Shown here piece by piece: positions 53,509-63,582 of a stretch of 64,000 nt of DNA; positions within the stretch are counted from its first letter, which is position 1, and each line of letters opens with the position of its first letter. The DNA is from Sphingobium sp. TKS (GTDB lineage Bacteria > Pseudomonadota > Alphaproteobacteria > Sphingomonadales > Sphingomonadaceae): NCBI RefSeq assembly GCF_001563265.1, contig NZ_CP005084.1, forward strand, positions 876,001-940,000, in the 5' to 3' direction. The position numbers and the translations under genes were made by a program. The notes below the pieces were generated by a model. That model saw nothing but the letters and a program-made list of their open reading frames with translations, ran no database searches and had not been told where the DNA came from.

Positions 53509-54126
53509 ATGATTCACGCGTCATTGCCGATGCGCCGGACCAGGAGATGGGCGGCCCTGGCCTCCCTGCTGCTGGCGGCGACCGCTGGTCCGGCCCTCGC
53601 CCAGTCGATGATCCTTCCCGAAGGCATGACCATCCAGTTGGAGACGCGTCAGGAGCTTTCCTCCAAATCAGCGCGCGTTGGCGACCCGGTCGAGCTGGCG
53701 GTCGCCAAGCCGGTCACGATCGGGGGCGTGACGCTGATCCCTGCGGGCAGCCCGGCGGTCGGAGAGGTCAGCCGGGCCAGGGACAATGGCCTGTTGGGCC
53801 GGTCCGGCAAGCTGGACATCAAGGTCAGCACGGTCAAGGCGGGCGGAATCGACGTGCCGGTGCGTGGTGAACGCAATGCAAAGGGCAAATCCGGCACGCT
53901 AGGCGCGGTGGGCGCGGGCATCCTCTTCCTGCCGCTGGCGGTGATCATCCGGGGCAAGGACGTCAAATTACCCTCCGGCACGCTGTTCGAGGTCTATGTC
54001 GACAGGGAGGTTAACATCGGATCGAACGCCGCCCCTGCCGCGCCCGGTGTAACGGCCCCTTATGAAGGCCGGGAGGCGCCCACCAGCATCAAGACCATCG
54101 ATCCCAATCAGGCATTGGGTTCCTGA
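53509..54126 (+). CDS. Secreted protein of unknown function
   Basis: The 205-residue protein has an N-terminal signal peptide (RRWAALASLLLAATAGPALAQ), so it is periplasmic or exported. The mature part is rich in beta strands with repeated VTLIPAGSPAVGEV and VKLPSGTLFEVYV phrases; such IPAG-type repeats occur in VirB10/TrbI-like and other envelope proteins. I do not recognise a specific family. It begins 126 bases after the FAAL gene, so membership in that operon is doubtful. Its last codons overlap the LysR gene of the opposite strand. Confidence 0.75.
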   Translation: MIHASLPMRRTRRWAALASLLLAATAGPALAQSMILPEGMTIQLETRQELSSKSARVGDPVELAVAKPVTIGGVTLIPAGSPAVGEVSRARDNGLLGRSGKLDIKVSTVKAGGIDVPVRGERNAKGKSGTLGAVGAGILFLPLAVIIRGKDVKLPSGTLFEVYVDREVNIGSNAAPAAPGVTAPYEGREAPTSIKTIDPNQALGS

Positions 54127-55028
54127 TCGCCATCGCCCTCTGGTCCCAGACGAAGCGCGCTGGCGCGATCGAATATCGCATGAGTCACCGGATCATTGTC
54201 GGAAATGCGCTTCGCGACATGGAAGTCGATGGGCGCCAGCGCCGGCATCCCCTCCAGCTCGACCAGAGCGCCGCTCATCAGGTCGTCGCGGGCCATGGGC
54301 TCGGGGAAAATGCCGATCCCGCCCCCGTCCTTGGCGATGTCGATCATCATCCGCGCATTGTTGCATAGGTTGAGCGATTTATGCGCGATCCGCGACGCGG
54401 CGATCGCATCGCGCATGCGCCCGTAAATGGGTGAATGGCTGGCCAGCGACCATATCGGGATCGTGCGATCCCCCGCATCGCCGTGAAATGACGCAGCGAC
54501 GGCAGGACTGGCGAGCCAGGCCAGGCGAACCGCCCCGATCGGATGGGACTGGAGCGACGGATGCGCCACAGGCCCGGCCGCGAACGCAATGTCGGTGCGC
54601 CCGGTCAGCAATTGCTGGATCAGGTTGGCGGTAAGGTCGATTTCCAGTTCCAGGCTGACATGCGGCATATCCGCCTTCAATTGGGACACGAAGGGAGGAA
54701 GGCAGCTTGCGGCGGCGATCTCCCCTGCCCCGATTCGGATCACGCCGGTCGCTTCCTCCAACCCTCCACAGCGCAGGAGCATGCTCTGCAGATCGCTCCA
54801 GAGCGGTCCGCAATCCCGCACCAACTGGCGTCCGGCCGGGGTGAAAGACATGGTCCGGCCTTCGCGCCGAAACAGGCGGACGCCCAGATGGCCCTCCAAT
54901 TCCCGCACGCGCGCCGAAATGGTGGGCTGCGTCGTGTTCAGCCGTTCGGCGGCGGCGGCGAACGTACCGAGCCGGTCGATCCAGAGCAGGGTTTCGAGAT
55001 GGAAGAGGCCGATGCGATTGATAGACAT
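54108..55028 (-). CDS. LysR-family transcriptional regulator
   Basis: The 306-residue LysR regulator has an N-terminal winged helix-turn-helix (about 1-65: RLGTFAAAAERLNTTQPTIS, ELEGHLGVRLF) and the C-terminal periplasmic-binding-fold effector domain. It diverges from the CoA-transferase genes, the usual arrangement for regulation of the neighbour. A 15-base palindrome in the 78-base gap is the expected operator. Its 3' end overlaps the secreted-protein gene by 19 bases. Confidence 0.9.
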   Translation of the reverse strand: MSINRIGLFHLETLLWIDRLGTFAAAAERLNTTQPTISARVRELEGHLGVRLFRREGRTMSFTPAGRQLVRDCGPLWSDLQSMLLRCGGLEEATGVIRIGAGEIAAASCLPPFVSQLKADMPHVSLELEIDLTANLIQQLLTGRTDIAFAAGPVAHPSLQSHPIGAVRLAWLASPAVAASFHGDAGDRTIPIWSLASHSPIYGRMRDAIAASRIAHKSLNLCNNARMMIDIAKDGGGIGIFPEPMARDDLMSGALVELEGMPALAPIDFHVAKRISDNDPVTHAIFDRASALRLGPEGDGDQEPNA

Positions 55029-55053
55029 TATTTTTGGTTAGAGCAAAAAACAA

Positions 55054-55068
55054 ATCATTAGAAATGAT
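55054..55068. promoter_or_regulatory. Candidate LysR operator
   Basis: ATCATTAGAAATGAT is a perfect inverted repeat (6-base arms around AGA), with the T-N11-A spacing seen in LysR operators. It sits between the divergent LysR and CoA-transferase genes. Confidence 0.55.
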
Positions 55069-55106
55069 AAATCCTTCCCGCCAGAATGGCCATTCGAAGG
55101 AGATGC

Positions 55107-55823
55107 ATGCTTATGGTCAAAAAGCTTTATTCGGATGCTGCGAGCGCGTTGGAGGGTCTGCTCTTCGACGGGATGCAGCTATGCGCGGGGGGTTTCGGCC
55201 TGTGCGGCATCCCTGAGCGGCTGATCGACGCGATCCGGGATTCGGGCGTCAAGGATCTGACCATCGCCTCCAACAATGCCGGGATCGACGGCGAAGGGCT
55301 AGGCAAGCTGCTGCGTACGCGGCAGGTCAAGAAGATGATCTCCTCCTATGTCGGTGAAAATAAGGAGTTCGAGCGGCAATATCTGGCAGGCGAGCTGGAG
55401 GTGGAATTCTGCCCCCAGGGAACGCTGGCCGAGCGTTGCCGGGCCGGCGGCGCGGGCATTCCGGGCTTCTACACCAAGACGGGCGTGGGAACCGCCGTGG
55501 CCGAGGGCAAGGAGGTCAAGAGCTTCGACGGGCAGGACTATATCCTTGAGCGCGGCATCTTCGCGGATGTGGCGATCATCAAGGGCTGGAAGGCCGATGA
55601 GAGCGGCAATCTGATCTTCCGCAAGACGGCGCGCAACTTCAACCAGCCCATGGCGACGGCGGCGAAGATCTGCGTGGCTGAGGTCGAGGAAGTGGTGCCG
55701 ACGGGCAGCCTCGATCCCGATGCCATCCATCTGCCGGGCATTTATGTGAAGCGCATGATCGTCGGCGCGCCCTATGACAAGAAGATCGAATTCCGTACCG
55801 TTCGCCAGAGGGAGGCTGTCTGA
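55107..55823 (+). CDS. 3-oxoacid CoA-transferase subunit A
   Basis: A protein of about 238 aa of CoA-transferase family I, alpha subunit, with the motifs [29 protein letters not shown], the [18 protein letters not shown] block, and [13 protein letters not shown]. It pairs with subunit B, whose ATG overlaps this stop (TGATG). The pair moves CoA from succinyl-CoA or acetyl-CoA to a 3-oxoacid such as acetoacetate. The start is 55107 or 55113, after AAGGAG. Confidence 0.92.
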   Translation: MLMVKKLYSDAASALEGLLFDGMQLCAGGFGLCGIPERLIDAIRDSGVKDLTIASNNAGIDGEGLGKLLRTRQVKKMISSYVGENKEFERQYLAGELEVEFCPQGTLAERCRAGGAGIPGFYTKTGVGTAVAEGKEVKSFDGQDYILERGIFADVAIIKGWKADESGNLIFRKTARNFNQPMATAAKICVAEVEEVVPTGSLDPDAIHLPGIYVKRMIVGAPYDKKIEFRTVRQREAV

Positions 55824-56476
55824 TGCCCTGGACGAGAGATGAAATGGCCGCCCGCGCGGCGAAGGAACTGCAGGACGGTTTCTATGTGAACTTGGGGATA
55901 GGCATTCCGACGCTGGTGGCGAACCATATCCCGGCGGGCGTGGAAGTGACGCTCCAGTCGGAGAATGGGATGCTGGGCATCGGTCCCTTCCCCTATGAGG
56001 GCGAGGAGGATGCCGACCTCATCAACGCGGGCAAGCAGACGATCAGCGAACTGCCACAGTCGGTCTATTTCTCCAGCGCCGACAGTTTTGCCATGATCCG
56101 GGGCGGGCATATCGACCTGACCGTGCTGGGCGCGATGGAGGTGTCGGAAAATGGCGACATCGCCAACTGGATGATCCCCGGCAAGATGATCAAGGGCATG
56201 GGCGGCGCCATGGACCTGGTCGCGGGCGTCAAGAAGATCATCGTGGTGATGGAGCACACGTCCAAGGACGGCAGCCCCAAGTTCATCCCGGCCTGCACCC
56301 TGCCGCTGACCGGCAGGAATGTGGTCGACATGATCGTCACCGACCTTTGCGTCTTCCAGCGGCCCGACCATGACAGCCCGTTCCGCCTCGTCGAACTCGC
56401 TCCGGGCGTGACGGCGGAGGAAGTCGCCGCCAAGACCAGCGCGCATTATACGGTCGACGCTGTTCAACCCGCTTGA
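55823..56476 (+). CDS. 3-oxoacid CoA-transferase subunit B
   Basis: The 217-residue beta subunit carries the catalytic Glu in the family phrase [13 protein letters not shown], with N-terminal [19 protein letters not shown] and C-terminal VTDLCVF. It completes the SCOT-like heterotetramer with subunit A. A strong terminator follows. Together they handle short 3-oxoacids and release acetyl-CoA. Confidence 0.93.
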   Translation: MPWTRDEMAARAAKELQDGFYVNLGIGIPTLVANHIPAGVEVTLQSENGMLGIGPFPYEGEEDADLINAGKQTISELPQSVYFSSADSFAMIRGGHIDLTVLGAMEVSENGDIANWMIPGKMIKGMGGAMDLVAGVKKIIVVMEHTSKDGSPKFIPACTLPLTGRNVVDMIVTDLCVFQRPDHDSPFRLVELAPGVTAEEVAAKTSAHYTVDAVQPA

Positions 56477-56486
56477 AAAATAAGGG

Positions 56487-56526
56487 ATAACCCGTCATGC
56501 CGGCCTCGTTCGGCATGACGGGTTAT
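56487..56526. terminator. Bidirectional terminator hairpin
   Basis: A perfect 16-base-pair stem (ATAACCCGTCATGCCG arm) with an 8-base loop lies between the convergent CoA-transferase and histidine kinase genes. It is a good intrinsic stop for both directions. Confidence 0.75.
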
Positions 56527-56561
56527 TCCGGCCTGATCCTCCGACTTGAAAATGCCCCCGG

Positions 56562-58277
56562 TCAGATCGCCTGCGCGCGGGCCGCGGCTATACAGGCCTG
56601 CAAATGCTGGTGCCGGAACGGCTTTGACAGGCGGGTGATGTCCGGCGCGATCAGGTCGACCCCCTCATAGCCTGATATGATGAGCAAGGCGATGTGCGGG
56701 TGATCGACACGCAGGCGCAGCGCCAGCTCCACCCCCGTCATCCCCGGCATGATATGGTCGGTGATGAGGATGTCGGGCCGATCGCCGGACTCGATCATGC
56801 CAAGGGCGCGTTCGGCGCGGTCGGTGTCGATCACCTCATAGCCCATGTCGATCAGCATTTCGCGCGTGCTGTTCCGGACAAGGTCATTATCGTCCACCAG
56901 CAGAACCTTCCCCGAACGCTCTTTGGATCCCTCTTCCACGACCGGGAGATCGACCTTCGGGCTGGGCGCGCGCTCGATGGGAAGCCAGAGCCGGATGCTG
57001 GTGCCCTTGCCGACGGCGCTGTCGATTTCCACCATGCCCCCCAATTGACCGGCAAGGCCATGGACCATGGACAGGCCGAGCCCCGTGCCATGCCCGGACG
57101 GCTTGGTCGTGAAAAAGGGCTCCATCGCCGCCGCCTTGACCGCCGGAGGCATGCCGGCGCCGTTGTCCGTGACGGTGAGGCAGACATATTGGCCGGGCGC
57201 AAGCGCGGCGGGCAGCCGGTTGCGCCTGGCTTCCCCCTTAATGCTGAGCATGCCGCCATCGGGCATGGCGTCCCGGCTGTTGACGGCCAGATTGAGCAGC
57301 GCGACTTCAAGCTGATGGGCGTCCGCGCGAACCGGCGGCAGCATCGCCTGCAGATCGATCGACAGCGCGATCCGTGGCCCTAGCGTGCTGGCAAGCAAAT
57401 CCTGCATGCCGCCGAGCAGAGCTGGCAGCTCGACCGCCTTGGCGGCAAGCGGCTGACGACGGGCGAAGGTCAAGAGCCGCTGGACCAAAGTCTGGGCGCT
57501 TTCCGCCGCCTGCATGGCGATGGTGGCATGCCGCTCGATGGACTCCGGCGTCCTCTTCCCCGACAGGATCAGGTCCAGCCCCGCGACGATCGGCATCAGC
57601 AGATTGTTGAAATCATGGGCGACATGGCCGGTCAACTGGCCGAGCATGTCCAGCTTCTGGACTTGGCGCAGACTGTCCTGCGACCGTTCCAGTTCGCTGG
57701 TGCGTTCCCGGACGCGATGTTCGAGCTGGTCGTTCAGCGCTTCGAGCGACGCAAAGAGGCGCCCATTTTCCAGCGCGGTGGATGCGGCGCGGGCCAGGCC
57801 TTCCAGCAGCGCGATCTCATTGTCGGTGGGCTGGGCGAATTCGGACCAATAGGCGCCGAGCGCGGCGATGGGTTCGATGCGGCCGATCGGCACCATCACC
57901 ATGGACCGCACGAAAGTGGTGCGATAGGCCTCGACCGGCACGCGATCATCATCGAAAACGTCCGGGATCACCACTGTCTGATGATGCTCCATGGCCCACC
58001 CAGACACGCAGCTTGAGGCGGGAAAGCGCTGCCCCGCCCAGAGCGGCTCCATCGAATCTTCCGCGATATAATGGCACTGGTCCTCATCGCGGAGGACCAC
58101 CGCAATGCCGTCCGCCCCGACGGCACGGCGCGCGAAGGCCCGCAACACATAGGTCACCGCCTCCATGGACCGCGCCCCGGCCAAAGCCTCCATGGCCTCG
58201 GTGGCGATGCCCCACCGCGCCGCCAACGCCTTTTGTTCGGCACCCCGTTCGCTTGCCAATTTCCTATCCATCGACAA
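56562..58277 (-). CDS. Hybrid histidine kinase with GAF and receiver domains
   Basis: The 571-residue cytoplasmic hybrid kinase has a GAF sensor (about 25-185; ASSCVSGWAMEHHQTVVIPD), a coiled linker (ALNDQLEHRVRERTSELE), the H-box histidine in GHVAHDFNNLL, an ATPase with DNGAGMPP and GTGLGLSMVHG, and a C-terminal receiver with the phospho-acceptor Asp in DILITDHIMPGMTG. GAF and absence of membrane segments suggest sensing of an intracellular signal or light. No cognate regulator is next to it. Confidence 0.92.
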   Translation of the reverse strand: MSMDRKLASERGAEQKALAARWGIATEAMEALAGARSMEAVTYVLRAFARRAVGADGIAVVLRDEDQCHYIAEDSMEPLWAGQRFPASSCVSGWAMEHHQTVVIPDVFDDDRVPVEAYRTTFVRSMVMVPIGRIEPIAALGAYWSEFAQPTDNEIALLEGLARAASTALENGRLFASLEALNDQLEHRVRERTSELERSQDSLRQVQKLDMLGQLTGHVAHDFNNLLMPIVAGLDLILSGKRTPESIERHATIAMQAAESAQTLVQRLLTFARRQPLAAKAVELPALLGGMQDLLASTLGPRIALSIDLQAMLPPVRADAHQLEVALLNLAVNSRDAMPDGGMLSIKGEARRNRLPAALAPGQYVCLTVTDNGAGMPPAVKAAAMEPFFTTKPSGHGTGLGLSMVHGLAGQLGGMVEIDSAVGKGTSIRLWLPIERAPSPKVDLPVVEEGSKERSGKVLLVDDNDLVRNSTREMLIDMGYEVIDTDRAERALGMIESGDRPDILITDHIMPGMTGVELALRLRVDHPHIALLIISGYEGVDLIAPDITRLSKPFRHQHLQACIAAARAQAI

Positions 58278-58436
58278 CCTTTTGCCTCGGAACCGCGCCT
58301 CTTCCTATCATTGGACGCGGCCGATCACAAAGCGATTATGATCAATGGTTTAGGAGCAGGGCTTGGCCAATGGCCGTCAATTTTTCCTTAACCCTGCGAT
58401 TTCGGCAAGCAACGCCGGGTGGGAAAGAAGGTCGAC

Positions 58437-60401
58437 TTATCCCGCCCGGCTCCGGATCAATTCCTCCACGATTGCCGGGTCGGCCAGCGTCGATATGTCC
58501 CCCAACGCCTGAGCGGACATCTCGCCCTCCGCGATCTTGCGCAGGATACGGCGCATGATCTTGCCGGAACGGGTCTTGGGCAGTCCCGGCGCGAACTGGA
58601 TGACGTCGGGCGTGGCGATCGGCCCGATTTCCTGCCGCACCCATGTCACCAACGACTTGCGCAGCGCCTCATCGGCAACCTCGCCGCTGTTGAGCGTGAC
58701 ATAAGCGTAGATGCCCTGCCCCTTGATGTCGTGCGGGAAGCCGACCACCGCCGCCTCGGCCACCGCCTCATGCAGCACCAGCGCGCTTTCGACCTCCGCC
58801 GTGCCCATGCGATGGCCCGACACGTTGATCACGTCATCAACGCGCCCGGTGATCCAATAATCCCCATCCGCATCGCGCCGACAGCCGTCGCCTGTGAAAT
58901 ACAGCCCCGGATAGGTGGTGAAATAGGTCTGGAAGAACCGTTCATGATCGCCCCACACCGTCCGCGCCTGACCCGGCCAGCTCCGCGCAATGCAGAGATT
59001 GCCCTCGCCCGCGCCCTCCACGGCCACGCCGTTGCCGTCCACCAGCAAAGGCGCAACGCCGAAGAAGGGCTTGGTCGCGGCCCCCGGCTTGAGGTCGGTC
59101 GCGCCCGGCAGCGGGGTGATCATGTGCCCGCCCGTCTCCGTCTGCCACCAGGTATCGACGATCGGACAGCGCCCTTCGCCCACCACCTCATGATACCAGC
59201 GCCAGGCTTCGGGATTGATCGGCTCGCCCACCGTGCCCATCAGCCGCAGCGAAGCGCGGCTGGTGCGGGTCACGAACGCGTCCCCCTCCTTCATCAGCGA
59301 ACGCAGCGCGGTCGGCGCCGTATAGAGCGTCGTCACCTGATGCCGGTCGACCACTTCCCAGATGCGGGACGGCGTGGGCCAGTTGGGCACGCCCTCGAAC
59401 ATCAGGGTCGTGCCCCCATTGGCGAGCGGCCCATAGACGATATAGCTGTGCCCCGTGACCCAGCCCACATCGGCGGAGGACCAGAACACCTCGCCGGGCC
59501 GATGGTCGAAGGCGAGATCGAAGGTCATCGCCGCCCAGAGCAGATAACCGCCGGTCGAATGCAGCACGCCCTTGGGCTTGCCCGTCGATCCGGATGTGTA
59601 GAGCAGGAACAGCGGGTCTTCCGCGGACATCGCCTCCGCCGGGCAGTCGGCGGAAACGCTTGGGACCAGTTCGTCATAATAAGCGTCGCGGCCCGGCTCC
59701 ATCGCCACGTCGCCGCCGGTCGCCCGGACGACGATCACGCGTTCCAGCATCGGCGCCAGCGCCGCCGCCGCATCGACATTGTGCTTGAGCGGCACCGTCT
59801 TACCGCCGCGCCGGCCTTCATCGGCGGTGATGACGATCCTGCTGTCGCAATCGGTGATCCGGCCCGCCAGCGCTTCAGGCGAAAAACCGCCGAACACCAC
59901 CGAATGGATCGCGCCGATCCGCGCGCAGGCGAGCATCGCGAAGGCCGCCTCCGCTATCATCGGCAGATAGAGCGTCACCCTATCGCCGCGTCCCACGCCC
60001 GCGCCCTTCAACACATTGGCGAAGCGGCAGACTTCCTCATGCACCTGCCGATAGGTAAAGCGCCGCGCCGGTTCGCTCGGGTCGTCCGGCTCCCAGATGA
60101 TCGCCGTCTGGTCCCCGCGCTCGGCCAGATGCCGGTCGAGGCAATTGGCGGACACGTTCAGCATGCCGTCGCTGAACCATTTGATGCCGAAATCGCTTTG
60201 CGCAAAGCTGCTTTCATCGGCGCGGGTCGGCTCGCGCAGCCAGTTCAGCCGCTTCGCCTGCTCCAGCCAATAGGCGTCGGCATCCTCGATCGAGCGGCGA
60301 TAGCCGGCGGCATAGCCCGCCGCATCGACCTTCGCCTCTGCCGCCCAGTGGGGCGGCACGGGGTAGAGGTCATCGCTTCTTTGCGTAGGGATGTTCAGCA
60401 T
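58437..60401 (-). CDS. acs: Acetyl-CoA synthetase
   Basis: The 654-residue AMP-forming enzyme turns acetate into acetyl-CoA. It has the ANL motifs [45 protein letters not shown] and the acetylatable C-terminal Lys in TRSGKIMRR. Length and order match Acs. The start at 60401 is preferred because the sequence after it ([15 protein letters not shown]) fits the usual N-terminus; the frame is open to 60554. It lies 8 bases before the pseudoazurin stop in the same orientation. Confidence 0.94.
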   Translation of the reverse strand: MLNIPTQRSDDLYPVPPHWAAEAKVDAAGYAAGYRRSIEDADAYWLEQAKRLNWLREPTRADESSFAQSDFGIKWFSDGMLNVSANCLDRHLAERGDQTAIIWEPDDPSEPARRFTYRQVHEEVCRFANVLKGAGVGRGDRVTLYLPMIAEAAFAMLACARIGAIHSVVFGGFSPEALAGRITDCDSRIVITADEGRRGGKTVPLKHNVDAAAALAPMLERVIVVRATGGDVAMEPGRDAYYDELVPSVSADCPAEAMSAEDPLFLLYTSGSTGKPKGVLHSTGGYLLWAAMTFDLAFDHRPGEVFWSSADVGWVTGHSYIVYGPLANGGTTLMFEGVPNWPTPSRIWEVVDRHQVTTLYTAPTALRSLMKEGDAFVTRTSRASLRLMGTVGEPINPEAWRWYHEVVGEGRCPIVDTWWQTETGGHMITPLPGATDLKPGAATKPFFGVAPLLVDGNGVAVEGAGEGNLCIARSWPGQARTVWGDHERFFQTYFTTYPGLYFTGDGCRRDADGDYWITGRVDDVINVSGHRMGTAEVESALVLHEAVAEAAVVGFPHDIKGQGIYAYVTLNSGEVADEALRKSLVTWVRQEIGPIATPDVIQFAPGLPKTRSGKIMRRILRKIAEGEMSAQALGDISTLADPAIVEELIRSRAG

Positions 60402-60409
60402 CGGCCCGT

Positions 60410-60862
60410 TCACTTCACTTTGGCGAGCGCGGCGGTCATCCGCTTGGCGGCGAAAGGCGGCAGCTTGACCGCCTTGGCGGCGGCAAGATCGGCCGGGGCC
60501 ACCTTGCCCACCTGCACCAGCGCCACCATGCCCATCGAATAATGCGGCATGCACTTGATGCCGTAGAGGCCCGGCTTGGTCACGGTCAGCACCGCTTCCT
60601 TGTTCATCATGCCCTTCATCGGCGTGGCGCCAACGGGCAGCATGTTGGGCATGGTTTCGGCATTATGGCTGGGGTTGGTCGGCTGGAACCGGATGGTGTC
60701 GCCCACCGCCGCCTTCACGAAGGACGGTTCGAACACCATGGCGCCGTCCGCGCCCTGGTTCTTCATATGGACGACGATATCCTTGGCCTGCGCCGACAGC
60801 GGCGCCAGCGTCAGAAGCGTAGCGGCGGCGATGCCGCCCAGGGTGATGCGAATGTCGGTCAA
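60410..60862 (-). CDS. Pseudoazurin (blue copper protein)
   Basis: The 150-residue type 1 copper protein has a signal peptide ([22 protein letters not shown]). Its copper ligands lie in [10 protein letters not shown] (His) and [12 protein letters not shown] (Cys, His, Met). Pseudoazurins carry electrons in the periplasm, often to nitrite or nitrous oxide reductases. TTG at 60862 after GGGAGAGAGCC is the likely start; the open frame continues upstream without good support. Confidence 0.9.
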   Translation of the reverse strand: MTDIRITLGGIAAATLLTLAPLSAQAKDIVVHMKNQGADGAMVFEPSFVKAAVGDTIRFQPTNPSHNAETMPNMLPVGATPMKGMMNKEAVLTVTKPGLYGIKCMPHYSMGMVALVQVGKVAPADLAAAKAVKLPPFAAKRMTAALAKVK

Positions 60863-61207
60863 GGCTCTCTCCCAGGAAAATTGGCTTTGGCGCAAGATGA
60901 CGCAGCGCGGCGGATCGCCGCAATGGGCCTTTGGTCCTAGGGCTGATCGGCTGGATGAAGGCAGGCATGGGTGGTTTGCGGACATTCGGAAATCCCTCGC
61001 CCCACCGGGGAGAGGGTTGCGCAGACTTGGCAGCTTGCTGCCTAGTCGGAGCTGGGAGAGGGGGAAGCGATCCACAGGATCGCGCGGGCCTTTGGCCCGC
61101 TCCCCCTCATCCAACTGCGCCTAACCTCGCTCCGCTCGGTAAGGCTCCGTATCCTTCTCCCTCCGAGGGAGAAGGATACGTCCGCAATTGGCCAAAAACC
61201 ATTCCCC
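60863..61207. repeat. Intergenic repeat block upstream of pseudoazurin
   Basis: No gene is seen. From about 60980 to 61190 the sequence has features of a dispersed sphingomonad repeat: CTCGCCCCACCGGGGAGAGG hairpins, a CAGCTTGCTG segment, CTTTGGCCCGC and a 31-base near-perfect palindrome at 61149-61179 (15-base arms). It likely adds to transcription termination after the receptor gene. Confidence 0.6.
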
Positions 61208-63496
61208 TCAAAACTCCGCCTTCACCCCCGCATACCAACGGCGCGGCGCACCCGGTCCATAGGCGCGTGGATCGGACGCATTCGGCGCCTCTTCCATCGC
61301 CACCTCCCCCACGTCGCTGAACGTCCCGAAGGTCGCATAGCGCCGGTTGAACGCATTGCGCAGTTCCCCGAACAGCGTCACTCCCGACACAAGGTCGATC
61401 CCGGCGCGCAGATTGACCACCGCATAGCCCCTCAGCCGCGGCTGATCATTCCCCTCGTCGCCAACCAGATATTGCTCCGACCGCGCAATCACATCGCCGC
61501 CGACGGACCAGCCCCGCCCCGCATAATCCAGCGACAGCGTTGCGCTATGACGCGGGATGCCGGGCAGCCGGTCGCCGGGCCGCACGAAGATCACCCCCGC
61601 TTCATCCGCCGCCGGATTGGCGGGGCTGGAAAGCGCCAGCTCATGCCGGTAGGTCGCATCGGTGAAGGCATAGCTGAAGCCGCCGGAAAAGCCGCCCCGC
61701 TTCGCCTTCAGATTGAACTCCACGCCCTGCCGCCGGGTCGCGCCGATGTTGCGGAACCAGGCCCGCCCACGAATGTCCGACGCGACATATTGAATGTCGT
61801 CGCGGTTGCGCGCGCGATAGGCCGACAGCAGCCATTCGAGCTGAAATCCACCCAGCCGCCCCTGCCCGCTCGCGCCCGCCTCCCAGCTTTTGGCGACGAC
61901 CTGTCTCAGCGGCGGATCGGCGACGAAGAAATTGGCGAGGCTGCACGGCGCATTCTCATCCGCGCAGGACAGTTCAGCAGGCGTCGGCGCGCGATTGCTC
62001 TCCGCATAGCCCGCCCGAAGGCTCAGGCCTTCCGACAGCGTATAGTCGAATTCCATGCCGGGATTGAGCCGCTCGAACCGATGGTCGCCGTTGAGCGCCG
62101 TACCGATCCGATCAAGCATGACGATCGCGGCGTGATTATAGCGCAGCCCGATCTCCGCCGAGAGCCGTTCCGTCAAGGGGAGCCGGTCCTGCGCGAACAC
62201 CCCCCAATAGCTGGCACGAGCCACCAGCCCGACCGGGCCGATGGCGCCATCCCGCTGCACAATGACCGGCCCCAGCTCCTCAACGCTGCGATCTTCGGTC
62301 AGCGCGCCCAATAGGGTCGAGGCGCCGAAACGGCTGCGGCTCGTGTCATAGCTCATGCCGATGGCGAGATGATTGCTACCCCCCAGCACAGGCCGTTCGT
62401 CGATGATCTGCGCCAGGGCACCCATCGCCCGGCTGTCGAGCCGCCCTCGATTGAGCACGCCATAGCCTTCGCCGCCCAGCACATCGGCAATCGCTTGGCC
62501 GCCCGCGTCCTTCAGCAGCGCCTCTTCCCCGCCATCGACGGTTTCCAGGCAGAGCAGTCCATCCCCGCACCCCTCGATATCGGCGGCATCGCCGTTCACC
62601 GTGCGCAGCTTCAACCGCTGGGCATAAAGCGTGCCCTCGATCCGCGTCCGCTCGCTCAACGCTACCCAGGGATGCAGGCTGACCCGGCCATAGCGCGCCT
62701 TGGCATTGTCCGGCCAGGTGAAGACCGCGCTTCGGTCCGCCGCCAGCAGCTCCACCGGCGCGACGCCATTGCCGGTCAGGTCGGTATCCGCGCCGACCCA
62801 TTTCAGATGCAGCCCGCCCGTCGCGGTATCGAAGCCCAGATCGGCATAGCCATTATACAGCGTCGACGGCGAATGGTCGCGCCAGCCATCCTCATGACGG
62901 TACTGGAACGCGCCGAACGCGCTAAAGTCGCCCTTGCCGAAACCGCCCGCCACGCTTGCCTCCCGCGCGCCGAAGCGGCCGCCGGTCAGGCTTGCCTCCA
63001 GCCCCGGATCGCTGAGCCCCGTCTTGGTGTCGACCACCATCGCTCCGCCCAGCGCGTTGAGACCATAGACGGCGCTGCTGTCGAACAGTGTGAAGCTGCC
63101 GATGGCGGCCTCGGGCAGCAGGTCGAAGGCGACCGTATCGCCAAAGGGCTGGTTGAAGCGCGCACCGTCAAGATAGACCGCCAGCCCCTGCGCCTGCCCC
63201 TGAAGCGGCGAGGCGGTGAAACCCCGATAGACGAGATTGGGCTGCCAGGGATTGCCCTGCGCGTCCTGCAAGGTGACGCCCGCGATGGAGCGGGTGATCG
63301 CGCCCAGCAGATCGGGCGTTCCGGCGCGGTTGATGTCGGCGCCGGTCAGGCGAAGCGCATCATCGGCATCGACCGCGCCGCCCGGCGCGGTGACGATGAT
63401 CGCCTGCCGCTCCGCATCGGCATCGGCGGTGTCGGCCTCTGCCCGTCCAGCCAGAAGCGCCCATGCCGTGCCCGCCAGCCACAGGCCTTTCCTCAT
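61208..63496 (-). CDS. TonB-dependent receptor (fourth)
   Basis: The 762-residue outer-membrane receptor has a signal peptide (LWLAGTAWALLAGRAEA), the plug with NLVYRGFTASPLQGQAQGLA, VYLDGARFNQP and NALGGAMVVDTKTG, and a barrel ending WYAGVKAEF. Its plug differs from the three others and resembles receptors for small organic or metal-chelate ligands. ATG at 63496 follows AAGGATTGGGG; a TTG at 63502 is the alternative. Confidence 0.92.
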   Translation of the reverse strand: MRKGLWLAGTAWALLAGRAEADTADADAERQAIIVTAPGGAVDADDALRLTGADINRAGTPDLLGAITRSIAGVTLQDAQGNPWQPNLVYRGFTASPLQGQAQGLAVYLDGARFNQPFGDTVAFDLLPEAAIGSFTLFDSSAVYGLNALGGAMVVDTKTGLSDPGLEASLTGGRFGAREASVAGGFGKGDFSAFGAFQYRHEDGWRDHSPSTLYNGYADLGFDTATGGLHLKWVGADTDLTGNGVAPVELLAADRSAVFTWPDNAKARYGRVSLHPWVALSERTRIEGTLYAQRLKLRTVNGDAADIEGCGDGLLCLETVDGGEEALLKDAGGQAIADVLGGEGYGVLNRGRLDSRAMGALAQIIDERPVLGGSNHLAIGMSYDTSRSRFGASTLLGALTEDRSVEELGPVIVQRDGAIGPVGLVARASYWGVFAQDRLPLTERLSAEIGLRYNHAAIVMLDRIGTALNGDHRFERLNPGMEFDYTLSEGLSLRAGYAESNRAPTPAELSCADENAPCSLANFFVADPPLRQVVAKSWEAGASGQGRLGGFQLEWLLSAYRARNRDDIQYVASDIRGRAWFRNIGATRRQGVEFNLKAKRGGFSGGFSYAFTDATYRHELALSSPANPAADEAGVIFVRPGDRLPGIPRHSATLSLDYAGRGWSVGGDVIARSEQYLVGDEGNDQPRLRGYAVVNLRAGIDLVSGVTLFGELRNAFNRRYATFGTFSDVGEVAMEEAPNASDPRAYGPGAPRRWYAGVKAEF

Positions 63497-63582
63497 CCCC
63501 AATCCTTTTTATCTGCCCATGAAAAGGGCCGCACCCTTGGTAGGATGCGGCCCCGCCCCGTGACATTGTTCCTAAGGTCGGA

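Noticed and set aside
58419..60542. A 707-codon plus-strand frame opposite acetyl-CoA synthetase
   Set aside because: Antisense shadow, Arg/His-rich and without motifs; the minus-strand gene is a full-length acs.
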